A DNA stretch of 61,495 bases from Gnetum montanum (taxonomy: Eukaryota > Streptophyta > Gnetopsida > Gnetales > Gnetaceae). The stretch covers positions 1,901,383-1,962,877 of the forward strand of contig MNCI01017909.1 in assembly GCA_015680685.1 (NCBI GenBank). The letters are read 5' to 3'. The notes below the pieces were generated by a model. That model saw nothing but the letters and a program-made list of their open reading frames with translations. It was not told the origin of the DNA and did no database searches. Of this stretch, positions 11,042 to 22,275 are shown one piece after another (within the stretch, counting starts at the first letter, position 1; every line of letters begins with the position of its first letter). The position numbers and the translations under genes are program-made.

Positions 11042-11834
11042 TGATGAGTGGCAGGGTACCCCTACACTCAACCATACGAATACGAGCGTTACACGTGCGA
11101 TCCGGTCGAACTCCGCAGATGGACTAGTTGTGGCATCTAGATAGTTAGCCTTAGGTTGCAATTCGCTATCATCCCACCTGGACTAGTATTAGCTTTGTCA
11201 CGTATGATTTAGTCTAGAGTGAGGTGTATGATGTGTTTCTATGCTAATGCTACTCCTGAGGACAATGGAAAGTAATATTGACTAAGCTAAGAGAGAAAGG
11301 GTGAAAGAGAATCTAGCTAGCCCAAGTGTGATGAGCATCCGTTCCTTTATTATTCGTACACATCTTGGACTTCATACACAAATACCACTGGGATTACCAA
11401 GTGCAGATCCTAGGTACGCTACTGGGTTACCAAGTTGTCATACTTAAATGCTCGTAATCAAGTCATACTCATTCTACATTTAACAGGAGTTTAAGGGTGA
11501 GAAGAGATTAACTAGGAATGAAGTAAATAATAAGTAATTAAATAATTAAGCTAAGTGAATGCTGTAATGATGAAGTAATCTCAATTTATTTCCGGTCATG
11601 TGCATGTCCAAGTACGTCACACTCGAATAAGGATGTCGTACAATTACAATCACCACACTGCGGGCATACACTGGGAGGAAAAGGGTTGAGAGAAAGAAAT
11701 TAAACACTTAGATAAGAATTGAAAAACTAACTTAAAACTGCCTATTGAGTCTGTCTACCTCTTATTTATAGATGAGGAGATAGGCTGCGATATTGCGTAC
11801 GTGATATCGCGGTTGACTAAATGATGACTCATCA
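11042..11834 (-). repeat. RT3 5' LTR
   Basis: 793 bp, the partner of 3201-3995. The TATA box lies near 11764. The U3 palindrome at 11789-11808 is decayed by C-to-T changes relative to the 3' LTR copy. The element ends at CTCATCA and is followed by target duplication ATAAA. Confidence 0.93.
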
Positions 11835-12372
11835 ATAAACCTTATAGCATACAAATTAAGCTAAATAGTAATTAATTATTGTTGAATGTTTAAATGCTTT
11901 TCTAGTTAATTAATATCTTTTTCAACCTTCAACCCCCTTAGTTAAATACACTTAGTAGGACCACTTTGAGCATGCATGTAGCACTGGGTAACCCAGTAAT
12001 GGTTAGCGTTTGGTAATCCCAGCAGCGTTGCACTGGTTTAGGATGTGTACGACAAGTGGGAATGGATACTGGTGTTAGGAACAATTAGAACTTATTTAAT
12101 GAATAGTTAATGTAAGTTAGTCACTTAGTTCTCTTTCCCTTCCCCTTATTAGCATAAGACATCAAAAAGATAAAAGTTATAAAAATCACATACCTCAAGC
12201 TTACTTAACCATACAACTGTGACAATACAAGTAAGTTTGGAAGGACAATGATTGATTAACCATGAGTGTTCCATTAAGGTGCGTAAGCACTTAGTCCTTG
12301 GAGTTCGACCAGATCGATCGTGAAACGCTCGTATTCGTATGGTTGAGTATAGGGGTACCTCACCACTCATCA
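11835..12372 (+). repeat. RT2 5' LTR, part 2
   Basis: Resumes with ATAAACCTTA, continuing the LTR broken at 3200, and ends at CTCATCA. It aligns along its full length with 21733-22270 of the 3' LTR. Confidence 0.93.
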
Positions 12373-12373
12373 T

Positions 12374-12391
12374 TGGCACCGTTGTTGAGGA
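12374..12391 (+). other. RT2 primer-binding site (decayed)
   Basis: TGGCACCGTTGTTGAGGA, the tRNA-Asp complement with four transitions, directly inside the 5' LTR. Confidence 0.85.
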
Positions 12392-12516
12392 CTTAGTTGT
12401 TTGTGCGCTACGTAGAACATAGGAAATCATTCATATCATTGGAATGCTAGAATGAACCCTTAGGGTTAATCAAGGAAAGATAAGACAATGGTAAATCGCA
12501 CACCAAACAAGACAAA

Positions 12517-15052
12517 ATGTCTTCTTCTTCGCATAAGTGCACTTCACCACCTAGGACTAACACAAGAGACAGTTGGTGGCATAATACACGTAACCTAGAT
12601 CTGCTAGTTCCTCAATAATTTTGTGTGGTATATACTCATCATGATGAGTATGTACCCGATTTCACCTTTATTCTCCACCAAGATGAACAATTGCATTGGA
12701 GAGAGTTGGAGGGTAACATAGTGTTGCCTCTAGACTGATCAATCCCCAACATGCTCCTACATGCTCTCTCATGAATAGGTATGCTGCTTTTGTACACGGA
12801 ATATGTTGCATGTGATCATAACACAAGGGACTACCATCCCACAAAAGTGCAACATCAAAGGGACTTGCGACGAGAGATACCATACATCCTCAAAGGGTAA
12901 ATGACTGCATAACGCTCTACATGTCTTGAGCGAAATTGAGAGTGGTGAACCTACTTCAATAGGTTCTTCACAAAACAATGTTCCTCCTCCTAACGATGGT
13001 CAGGAGGTGGTGTATCAGAACCTCCACTCCACAGTTCATAACCTTGGTTCTGATACCCACAAACACAAAGTGTTCACAGAAGGAACACAAACACATGATA
13101 AGGATGGATGTTTTGATCATGATCACGATCGTGGCCGAGACCATCAAAGAGAAGGTAGAAAACACCATCATGGTGATGGTTCTCCTTCTTCTTCACCTTC
13201 ATCATCACATTCATCCTCTCCTTCAGTGTCTAGACGTAGTCCTAAGGAAACCAATCGTGAGGATAAAGGAAAACAAGGTGAAAAACATCGACAAGATAGT
13301 CGAGAACGAGGATGAGGGTACTTTAAGGAATCAAGGCATAGAAGAAGGGAGAGTAGGGAACCACGTAGACACCATAGATGCTATGAACGAGATGATTACG
13401 AAGAACCCCTACTCACAACTACAAGCATGCTAGATATAACAGAGGTTGTAAGAGTTCCCACAAGGCACCAAAAGGCTAGTAGGATCAAGAGGTTAGACAT
13501 GAACAACATCCCACGATTTGAAGGGGGATACAACGTTGATCCTCAAAATCATTTACAAGCATTCCACGATGCATGTGCCTTGCAGAACATAGAAAATGAA
13601 TGGCAAAAATTAAAGTTGTTCCCAAGGACACTAGTAAAAGAAGCTAAAAGCTGGTACCGGTCCTTAGAATCGAAATCCATTTGGAGGTGGAGTACAATGT
13701 TAGAACTGTTTAATGATAAGTACCAAATGTACTCCCAAGTGTCTAACCTATGAAAGAAAATCCTAGGATGGAAGAAAGAAAATCATGAACCCTTGGATGC
13801 TGCCATGGATCGCTATTACACACTGTTACATTGTTGCCCTGGCCATGGTTATTCACAGTGGGATCAACTACGCCATCTTGTGGATGGACTTAGGTATGAA
13901 ATAAGAAGAACCCTTGGGATGTATGCCCAAGGAAGGTTATCGGAGCTTAGGTCTCATCAAATTCATAGATTGCTAGAGCAAGTAGCCAAAGAAGAAGGTG
14001 AGCTATGAAAGAGAGAAAGTGCAGAAGAATACAATTGAGATCCTTCCCTCCTAAAAAGGGGAGTGAGATTTTGTGAGGAGGAAGAAGAGTCACCACTCGA
14101 AGAGATGGTGAATAGGAAAAATTTGCCGCTCCAAAAGTTAACAACAGAAGTATCGGCAAAGGTAGACCAAATGTGGGACTCCTTGGATAGTAGGTTTGAA
14201 ACTGTTCTTAAAATTGTAGAGGAGTCTAGAGAGCGAGGTAGTAACCATGACAAAAAGAAAAAGAGAGAAGTGGAGAATGCATGTAACAAGGGTAAGGGAA
14301 AAATGGCCATCACCAAAGAGGCTATGGATTCAGACACGGACAATGACAGTGGATGTGAGATATGCCAATATGACCATCCTAAGGGATGTTGCCCAGTATT
14401 CTCACATCTACAGGAGTCTGGGGTGTATGCACTCAATCCACGATTTAATAAACTGCAAAAACCCCAATGGATACCTTATCCCCAAGGTAACCCAAGGTAG
14501 TTCAACCAACCTTCAAAATATTATCCAAGTGGAACTCCACCACAACCCATTGAGCAACATCAATAGTGGCAATAGCCACAGTCATGGGGGATGCCACCAT
14601 CAAGGCAACAATACCCCTACCAGTAACCAGACCCATATGGCTACTACGTGCAGCATCTAATCTCTCCTCATGACTTTGTTAGTCACGTTACACCACAACA
14701 TCACTACCAAGCTTGGGAGTATTATAGAACTCCTTCTTCTAGGGGAGATAACCCATAAGCATACCATCCTTCAAATCCATCCGCAGCTCTCACACCAATA
14801 GCTCCATTACCACCCACTCCAGCAATGCAAGGGAAACTCCCTACTCAACCACAGCAACACAATGTCACGAGGGCTGTGAATCCTCAAACCTCAGTTGGTT
14901 CTGACAACCTTATGAAGAAAAGAGCTTTCTTTAGAACCAACAGTCCAACCAAGCCCTCACAACCACAAGCGGTTGAACCTCTGAATGCCTCCCCATAAAA
15001 TAAGGCTTCAGAGCTCCCTTCAAACCAAACACCAAGCTCAACGCATAAAATT
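12517..15052 (+). pseudogene. gag: Gag of RT2
   Basis: Start ATG at 12517 (MSSSSHKCTSPP), aligned with the RT1 gag start. The first 130 codons, with the decayed DFTFILHQDEQLHW motif, are in one frame. A frameshift near 12900 moves into the frame that continues to the protease. A region rich in H, S and charged residues (12926-13430) precedes the retrotransposon gag core (about 13500-14005: IPRFEGGY, LFPRTLVKEAKSWYRSL, RYYTLLHCCPGHGYS). Stops at 13751 and 14006 look like CGA-to-TGA changes. A zinc knuckle CX2CX3HX4C lies at 14354-14392, followed by a P/Q-rich tail. There is no stop-start separation from pol, so a single Gag-Pol polyprotein is likely. Confidence 0.85.
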
Positions 15053-16850
15053 ATGTTAACACATGTTGTTACTAACTGGATTAAGGTGGGCCACCTTCCC
15101 AGGAAATTCTCTGATCCTGGAAGTCCTCTAATCTATCTCCAAGTCACTGGGAATGAACCATGTAAAGCTCTTCTAGACTCAGGTTCCGGAGTCAACCTAA
15201 TATCACAAGAGATGTACAAAGCCTGGAACCTACCTCCATTAAGGAAGAGCAATATTCGCCTAGAGCTGGTCGACCAGTCCATCACTGTTCCCTTGGGATT
15301 GGTGGAGGACATCATTACCACTGTGTGTAGGTGGTCGTACCCAGCTGATTTCCTAGTGATACAAGTAAACAATGGTAAAGGGGACTCCTGATAATAATGG
15401 GAAGGGCATGGCTAAGTACTATAGATGCACGCTGATGGGATGCGATATCGCATGGGTCGCGATATCGCATACACGATATCGTTGTGTGCTACCAAATCTA
15501 TAAATAAAAGGCGGCTCTCCCTTGTTTCTAAGTCTAGGCCTAGATCGTAGCGAAACTCTAACAGTTTTACCTCTCCAAAGATAGAATAATTTCCATGTGC
15601 CCGCAATAGGAGCTCCAAAGTGAACAGATCTTTATTCGAGCAAATATTGTACCTGAATATAAGTTTGTGTACAGCAATAAAGATGAACTTCTTGGATAAA
15701 CCTTATAGTGCATGGAATAGGCTAAATAAGACTTTATTTATTGTTATTTATTGTTTATGATTTAAATGCTTTATTAGTCAATTAAATCTCTCTCAATCCT
15801 TCTCCCATAGCTAAGTGCATTTAGTACAACCACTTCGAGCACGTGCATTACACTTGGTTATCCCAATAATGAATAGTGTTTGGTAACCAAGGTTGCATTG
15901 GTTCAGGGTGTGAACGGTAAGTGGGAACAGATACTGATGCTAGGTTAATTAAGGCTTAGTTAGTTAGTTAAAGTTAGTTAATTAGTCTCTTCACCCTTCA
16001 CCTCATTAGCATAGCAGATAAAAATTGAAAAGATATAAAAATCATATACCTTAGACTTACTTAACCATACAACCGTGACAAATACAAGTAAGTTTGGGAA
16101 GATAACAAATGATTAACCTTAAGTATTCCATGAGGCATGTAGGCACTTAGTTTGCGGAGTTCGACTGGATCGCGATTGTAACGCTTGTATTCGTATGGTT
16201 GAGTGTAGGGGTACCTCGTCACTTATCACATGCCTAGAAATCCGCAATCTTTCCCTAGAAATATCCAAGAAGAACACTTTTGGAAAGATCAAGAAGAAAA
16301 AGGTTCCATGCATCACATACAGTGATACAGGGTGCAATTGCATGCAAAGATCATGGGTTGTGCAAATTTTAGCATTGCTTGCATGTAACTGGTGTGCACA
16401 AGACATTAATATACAAAAGTGTCTGTATGCAGTAGCCACATGACAAGAAGACACCTAGTGGCTGATGGCTGATCAAGAGAGCAACTCACTAACATGCATG
16501 GAACTAACTGAGGGAATAACTTGCACTTACATTGAAAGCATAGATACACTAGAGCAAGTCTGCTGCTGCCAACTTCCAAGCCTTAACCTTGAAAACATCA
16601 ACTGGGGGAAGTTGGAAATTCCTAAAAAATTTAAATAAGAGCTGCTAGATTTGAAACCATTTCCCATTAGTCTGGAATATATGACCCTCAAAAATGGAAA
16701 ATTGGTAATCATCAATGCAAGACTTACTTCCAAACAAAAAGGAAGGCTACTGAAAGTGATAAAAAAGATGTCAAAAGCCTTTGCCTGGTCATACCCCGAA
16801 TTAAGTGGAATAGATCCTAGGATATGCTAGCATAGGATTTACACTGACCC
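15053..16850 (+). pseudogene. Protease region of RT2, split by solo LTR RT4
   Basis: A retropepsin-like aspartic protease, which would cleave the Gag-Pol polyprotein. The catalytic motif LLDSGSGVNLIS has DSG at 15176-15184, followed by the usual hydrophobic core and a MGRAWLS-type end at about 15400. Coding stops at 15432 where RT4 entered and resumes at 16229 with sequence matching RT5 residues after its MGRAWL motif. The linker to RT is longer than a minimal protease, as in RT5. In phase with gag, with substitution stops. Confidence 0.85.
15433..16228 (+). repeat. RT4: solo LTR inside the RT2 protease region
   Basis: 796 bp from TGATGGG to ACTTATCA, with target duplication CACGC (15428-15432) and CATGC (16229-16233), one C-to-T change apart. 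It has two GATATCGC palindromes (ATGCGATATCGCAT at 15440-15453 and one at 15457-15467), TATAAATA at 15499-15506 and AATAAAGA near 15678. There is no primer site or internal sequence, so it is the product of LTR-LTR recombination. Confidence 0.92.
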
Positions 16851-17640
16851 CTCCATGAAACCTCGAAAACAATCGCAGAGGCGATTGAACCCAAAATTGA
16901 AGCAAGTAGTAAAAGAAGAAATAGAATAGCTTCTTAAGGCTACGTTCATATATCCCATTGCTGATATCAAATGGGTTAGCCCTCTAGTGATCGTGCCAAA
17001 AAAAGGGAGGCAAATGGAGGGTGTGCATAGATTTTAGACTGTTGAACATGGCAACATTTAAGGATCACTTTCCATTGCCATTCATTGACGAAGTCTTAGA
17101 CAAAATAGTAGGGCATCACTATTATAGTTTTTTGGATGGCTATAGTTGATACAACCAAATATGGATAGCCCCAGAAGATCAAGCCAAGATAATGTTCACC
17201 AATCCTTGGGGAACATTTGCATTTAAACAAATGCCATTTGGCTTGTGCAATGCCCCTGCCACGTTTCAACACCTAGTTCTAAGCATATTCCAACAGTAGA
17301 TAGGAAACAGAGTGGAAGTCTTTATGGATGACTTCTTCACTTATGGAACAAGTTTTGAACAAGCCTTGGACCAATTAGAGCAAGTGCTGAAAAGATGCCT
17401 AGAAACCAACTTAAGGCTCAACTGGCAGAAAAGCCATTTAATGGTCCAAGAAGGCATAGTACTTGGGCATAAGGTTTCACATTCAGGAATAGAGGTAGAC
17501 CTAGATAAAGTTAGGGTCATCCAAGGAATCACCCGTCAACCAGAAATGTCAAAGACATTCGGTCATTCCTTGGACACACTGGCTACTATAGGAGATTCAT
17601 TGAGAACTTCTCCAAGATTGCCAAATCGTTGGTAGAGCTA
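16851..17640 (+). pseudogene. Reverse transcriptase of RT2
   Basis: RNA-directed DNA polymerase domain. KFKDHFPLPF-type palm motif near 17055, then SFLDGYS, MPFGLCNAP, and the catalytic FMDD at 17321-17332, which is intact. The following NLRLNWQKSHLMVQEGIVLGH resembles Athila-lineage RT. Frameshifts lie near 17010 (in a run of A) and near 17550, and scattered stops break the frame. Confidence 0.88.
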
Positions 17641-18200
17641 ACAAAGAAGGACACATCATTCAAATGGACCAGGGAATGTGAACGAGCATTCCAAACTCTG
17701 AAACAAAAGCTTGTAGAAACTCCCATTCTACAAGCTCCTGACTGGTCCAGACCGTTCCATATCATGATTGACACGTCCAATTATGCCTTAGGAGCCGTAC
17801 TTACACAGTTAGATGACCAAAAATGTCCTTACTACATCCACTGTGCAAGTAGGAGTATCTCTGGTGCACAACTTAACTACACAACTACATAAAAATAATT
17901 AATGGCTGTAGTGTTTACACTAGATAAGTTTAGGAACTATGTGTTAGGTTACAAAGTGTTCATCCATACGGGTCATAGTGCAATCCAGTTCCTCATGAAC
18001 AAGACAATGATTAGCCCTCATATTATATGATGGCTGGTAATCCTACAAGAGTTCGATCTAACGATGATCGGTCGAAAGGGCACCAAGAACGTAGTTGCAG
18101 ATCATTTATCTTGATTGCACTGAGACAACAAGGAGGATGAATATGTAGTGTCTGATCATTTTCCTGATGAAGCCCTCTTTGTCGGTGTAGTGAATAACCA
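17641..18200 (+). pseudogene. RNase H of RT2
   Basis: Follows RT in a +1-shifted frame. Recognisable blocks are FKWTRECERAFQTLKQKL, the core IDTSNYALGAVLTQ near 17765, YYIHCASRS, and a KFRNYVLGYKVFIHT stretch near 17930 with the late histidine-containing motif. The enzyme would degrade the RNA strand during reverse transcription. Broken by stops at 17890 and later. Confidence 0.82.
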
Positions 18201-19441
18201 ACCCATGGAGACAAATTAGCATAGTAGCATTCTCACCTATCTCCTTACCCAACAAAAACCATAGGAGCTGGACTTTAGGAAGAAACAACAGTTTCTTCAC
18301 AGAGCCAAGGATTTCATGGAGATCAATGAACAACTTTACAAAGTGTGTCCTGATGGCTTGGTTCGATGGTGCGTGCCCAAGGTGGACCAACTGAGAGTTC
18401 TCCAAGATGCTCATGAGGGCCCTTGTGGGGGTCACTATGTGGGGAGATGAACAGCTATTAAGATCCTTCTTGTAGGATATTACTAGCAAACATTATTTCA
18501 GGATGCCCATCAATTTGTCAAATCTTGCGAGTGCTATCAATGTAATGGGGGAATGACTACTAGAATGGAGAGTCTGCAATAATGGATTCAACCTTTAGAA
18601 CCCTTCGACATTTGGGGGATAGACTTTATGGGGCCCATCACACCAATGTCCAATGGAAAAGCTTACATTGTAGTTTTCATAGACTATCTAACAAAATGGG
18701 CTAAAGAAACTACTATTATAGACTACACATCATTTACAGCTGCACAATTTTTGCAACAAAAAATCGTAAATAGGTTTGGGGTGCCACGTGCACTTATTTC
18801 AAATAACGGAACACATTTCATAGGTGCAACTTTTCAGAAGTTAATGCAACGCTTAGGGGTTGAACATAAATTGACTACACCTTATCACCCCCCAAGCTAA
18901 TGAACAAGCTAAGGTCACCAATAGGAAGATCACTAAAATATTGACAAGGACAATTAGCAAGTATAGGCAAGATTGGAGCACTAAACTGAATGATGCTCTT
19001 TGGGCATACTACTCCACTTGGAAACTCCCTATAGGCTACTCTCCCTATGAGTTAGTGTACGGAAAGCTTCCAATGCTTCCAATTAAAACCGAGCTCCGTA
19101 CACTATCAATGGCTTGTAACCTCCACCTCGATCTTGATCTAGCACAAAAACAAAGGTTGACAACTTTAAACATGCTAGACGAAAATCAATTAGTTGCCCT
19201 ATCATCAAATGAGTTGCACAAGGCATATAACAAGCAACGTCATGACTTGAAGATTCGAAAGGTTAAGTATCAACTAGGAGATAAGGTTCTCTATTGGAAT
19301 TCCACACATGTGCAACAATGCACAAAATTTCAAACACTGTGGGAAGAACCTTACATTATTCATACAACCTTTCTTTTAGGGGCCATCACCATATACAAAC
19401 CTGAGAGCCCTGATAAGAGATTACTAGTCAATGTGCAATAA
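18201..19441 (+). pseudogene. Integrase of RT2, catalytic residues lost
   Basis: A zinc-binding HHCC-type N-terminus (AHEGPCGGHY, then CECYQC near 18530), then a DDE core starting WGIDFMGP at 18614. The second catalytic Asp is Asn (AAT at 18802-18804) and the Glu is Lys (AAG at 18911-18913). RT5 keeps D and E at these places. An extra C near 18890 shifts the frame. The C-terminal part (GYSPYELVYGK, then LWEEPYI, a GPY/F-like module) ends at 19441. The protein would have inserted the DNA copy into the genome. Confidence 0.87.
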
Positions 19442-21460
19442 ACCAAACCTTTCCATGAACTTAGAACAGTCAGTGCACATACTACAGTCAGTGCACATAC
19501 TACCTCTAAGAAGGGATGACCTTGCTCATTATTTTGGATCTCCCCCTTCCAACTCAATCATGGGGGAGATGGCCACCTTTGCTAATCAATTGAGGCCCTC
19601 AATTCCTTTTTAACTTTTTGTTTTACACATTTTTTTGACAAATTTCTTTAACTTTTCTTGTTTTTTTTTTTTTGCAGCATTGTTCATACTTTTTCATTTC
19701 TTTGTGTGGTTTTTTGTGTTGTTAGGTTCATCACCTAATAAGTGCTCCTGATGGTGGTATGAACTGTATTTTATTGATTACTAATGTTTGGTTTTTACCT
19801 TGGAGTTATAATGTTGATACTAAGGTATGGTTCTTTTGATATAGTAGGCAATGAGTCCACATCATCCATGCATTCATAAATTTCTATGGTCTCTCTTGGC
19901 TTGGAATTGTATGATCCCTTTCTTCATAATAAAACTATTAACGAATTGGTGACTCGGCATTTCTCAAACTGAGGAAGGACTCAAGGTCTGAAAAGGGTGT
20001 GACTTCAAGGGGATTTGATGCATTTGTGTTGGCCATTCTCTTGGGTGCTTGGATGTTTTCTTCTTGAGTTTTCCTTACCATTCTAACATTGCTCTATTAT
20101 TAAGAAGCTGAGCTAATAAAAATAATAAGTCTTTGCATGGTGTGGTTCTCATGCAAAAAAAAAAGAGAAAAAAAAAGGAGAACTAAGAATTCAAAGTACA
20201 TCCCTTAGAAAAAATAATCATTTGGGCTACAAGCATTGGTTATGGAACTAAAAAAACATGTTCCATCTAACTAAGGCCTTCTCTTGCTTCCTACTTTTGC
20301 CTTTCTCATTTCCTCGGAATGGTGGTGACTCTTTGATGGAAGCATTCTTGTTACTTCAAGTGGATGGATTTGCCAAGTGTATTAATGCAAAGTCACTGGA
20401 AGTGGATTATTTGAGGCTGGATTTGAAATGGGATCTACTCAGTCACATTAACCATAACTACACAAGGGGCTATATACCACCTTGTTCTTAGGACTCCAAT
20501 CCATTCTCTTCTTTCCATCATTCTTTCTCCATTTTCCACCTCATTGCCGGTTGTATCAGTAGTCCATATTTTGGTTGATGCATTATTTTCATGTTGGTAA
20601 ATTCTTGTGGTTAGGACTTTAACTCTTGCTTTGGAATGACATTTCCAAAGCCTATGGACTCTTTGAATGTGGGTTTTTCAGGGCATAAAGGGCATGAGCC
20701 TACTTTGGGGAGGACCCACTGGCATTCCTATTTTGTGCATCAGTTAACTTATTTTCCTTAAACATTGCTGCAATCAACATTTTTTTTCATTTCCACCTCT
20801 GACATCCATTATATCGATGTTGCCGTTGTTTCTTTTCCTCCATCTTTCTTACTCCTTATATTTTTCCATTCTATCGCTACCGGAGGATCACTCTTAGTCA
20901 TGGGGGTCCTGGTCCAATTTTTTCAATATTCTCCTAACCCCTACACCTTGGGTAGTCATAAATGTTATATCTCTAGAATCCATATTAGCCATATCAAAAA
21001 TCAGCCAATGGACCTTACACCGAGGCAATGTATCAACTGTATTGTGATTTACATATCCTTGCTCATATGTGACTATGTTGTGTGTGTAGATGGCAATCAT
21101 ACAGTAATGGACTGGACCTAGAGGAAACACTTAGGATGGACTGGTGCTGGAATAGTTGTGCAAGGAACAAGATTGATGGTGCAGTTATGGATGGACAATA
21201 GAAGGTGCAATCCTAGCATTGGCAGCAACACGTCTTCTTCTTTTCTCTCTCTCTCTCTTCTCTCTCAACTGGTAAATGAGGCTGGATGTCAATTGTGTAT
21301 AGTGTTCACTCTTGTAGTCATGAACACTAATATTGTCATGTATTGTAATGATTGATCCATTCACATGTCATCCCATTCACCATTAGTTTTCATTCAAGTC
21401 AATAATCCCATACCTTCCCAATATTTTGTAAGGAACTCAAGGATGAGTTTTCATTCAGTC
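19442..21460 (+). other. RT2 3' untranslated region, no third ORF
   Basis: About 2 kb without coding motifs. It shares blocks with RT5 41280-42760: T-rich then A-rich low complexity, GTGACTTCAAGGGGA near 19998, TTCAAAGTACATCCCTTAG near 20190, and the purine box at 20698-20720. The next 750 bases contain neither an internal promoter nor the third ORF. The last 70 bases again match the other elements. Confidence 0.75.
20698..20720 (+). other. Conserved purine box, RT2 copy
   Basis: GCCTACTTTGGGGAGGACCC and the following CACT; see the RT3 copy at 7831-7851. Confidence 0.7.
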
Positions 21461-21469
21461 ATGGGGGTA
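21461..21469 (+). other. RT2 polypurine tract
   Basis: ATGGGGGTA, directly before the 3' LTR. Preceded by AACTCAAGGATGAGTTTTCA, which the other elements share. Confidence 0.75.
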
Positions 21470-22270
21470 TGATGAGCCACGATATCGCGTATGCGATATC
21501 GTATCCACCACGTGATATAGCATCCTGCCTCATCTTCTATAAATAAGAGGTAGTGCCCTTAGTTCCAGATAGTTAGAGTTAGACCCTTAGCTAAACTCTT
21601 GCAATTTTACCATTCTAGAGATAGAATAATTTCTGTATGCCTGCAGTAGGAGTCATAGAGTGAACGGATCTTTATTCGAGCAATTTGTACCTAAGCACAC
21701 ATTTGTGTATAGTAATAAAGATGAACTTTATCATAAACCTTACAGCATACAAATTAAGCTAAATAGTAATTAATTATTATTGAATGTTTAAATGCTTTTC
21801 TAGTTAATTAATATCTTTCTCAACCTTCAACCCCCTTAGTTAAATACACTTAGTATGACCACTTTGAGCATGCGTGTAGTGCTTGGTAACCTAGTAACGA
21901 TTAGCGTTTGGTAATCCCAGTAGCGTTGCACTGGTTCAGGATGTGTACGGAAAGTGGGAATGGACACTAGTGTTAGGAACAATTAGAACTTAGTTAATGA
22001 ATAGTTAATGTAAACTAGTGACTTAGTTCTCTTTCCCTTCCCCTTATTAGCATAAGACATCAAAAAGATAAAAGTTATAAAAATCACATACCTCAAGCTT
22101 ACTTAACCATACAACCGTGAAAATACAAGTAAGTTTGGGAGGACAACGATTGATTAACCCTGAGTGTTCCATTAAGGCACGTAAGCACTTAGTCCTTGGA
22201 GTTCGACTGGATCGTGCGTGAAACGCTCGTATTCATATGGTTGAGTATAGGGGTACCTCGCCACTCATTA
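21470..22270 (+). repeat. RT2 3' LTR
   Basis: 801 bp, TGATGAG...CTCATTA. GATATCGCGTATGCGATATC-type inverted modules at about 21481-21520, TATAAATA at 21538-21545, AATAAAGATGAAC near 21715. Followed by target duplication GTTAT. Confidence 0.93.
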
Positions 22271-22275
22271 GTTAT
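22271..22275. repeat. Target-site duplication of RT2, right copy (GTTAT)
   Basis: Matches 2914-2918. Confidence 0.9.

Larger units (their letters stand above)
3201..11834 (-). mobile_element. RT3: complete non-autonomous Athila-like element (gag + third ORF, no pol)
   Basis: An 8,634-bp element on the minus strand with both LTRs, a primer site, a polypurine tract and a 5-bp target duplication ATAAA (3196-3200 and 11835-11839). It sits in the middle of the RT2 5' LTR, so it is younger than RT2. In sense order: LTR, primer site, gag (10899-8914), about 1.4 kb untranslated, an internal promoter, the third ORF (6965-4177), polypurine tract, LTR. No protease, RT, RNase H or integrase motif is present, so movement would need pol in trans. 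By eye the two LTRs differ at roughly 8 percent of positions, mostly transitions. Confidence 0.93.
2919..22270 (+). mobile_element. RT2: Athila-like Ty3/gypsy element, decayed, carrying two nested insertions
   Basis: Order on the plus strand: 5' LTR (split by RT3), tRNA-Asp type primer site, gag, protease (split by solo LTR RT4), RT, RNase H, integrase, a 2-kb untranslated region, polypurine tract, 3' LTR. Without RT3 and RT4 it would be about 9.9 kb. The RT block around FMDDF and the GIVLGH motif after it resemble the Athila lineage. Gag and pol lie in largely one reading frame broken by stop substitutions and a few small indels. It lacks the third ORF that RT3, RT5 and RT7 carry after the conserved purine box. 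Confidence 0.93.
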
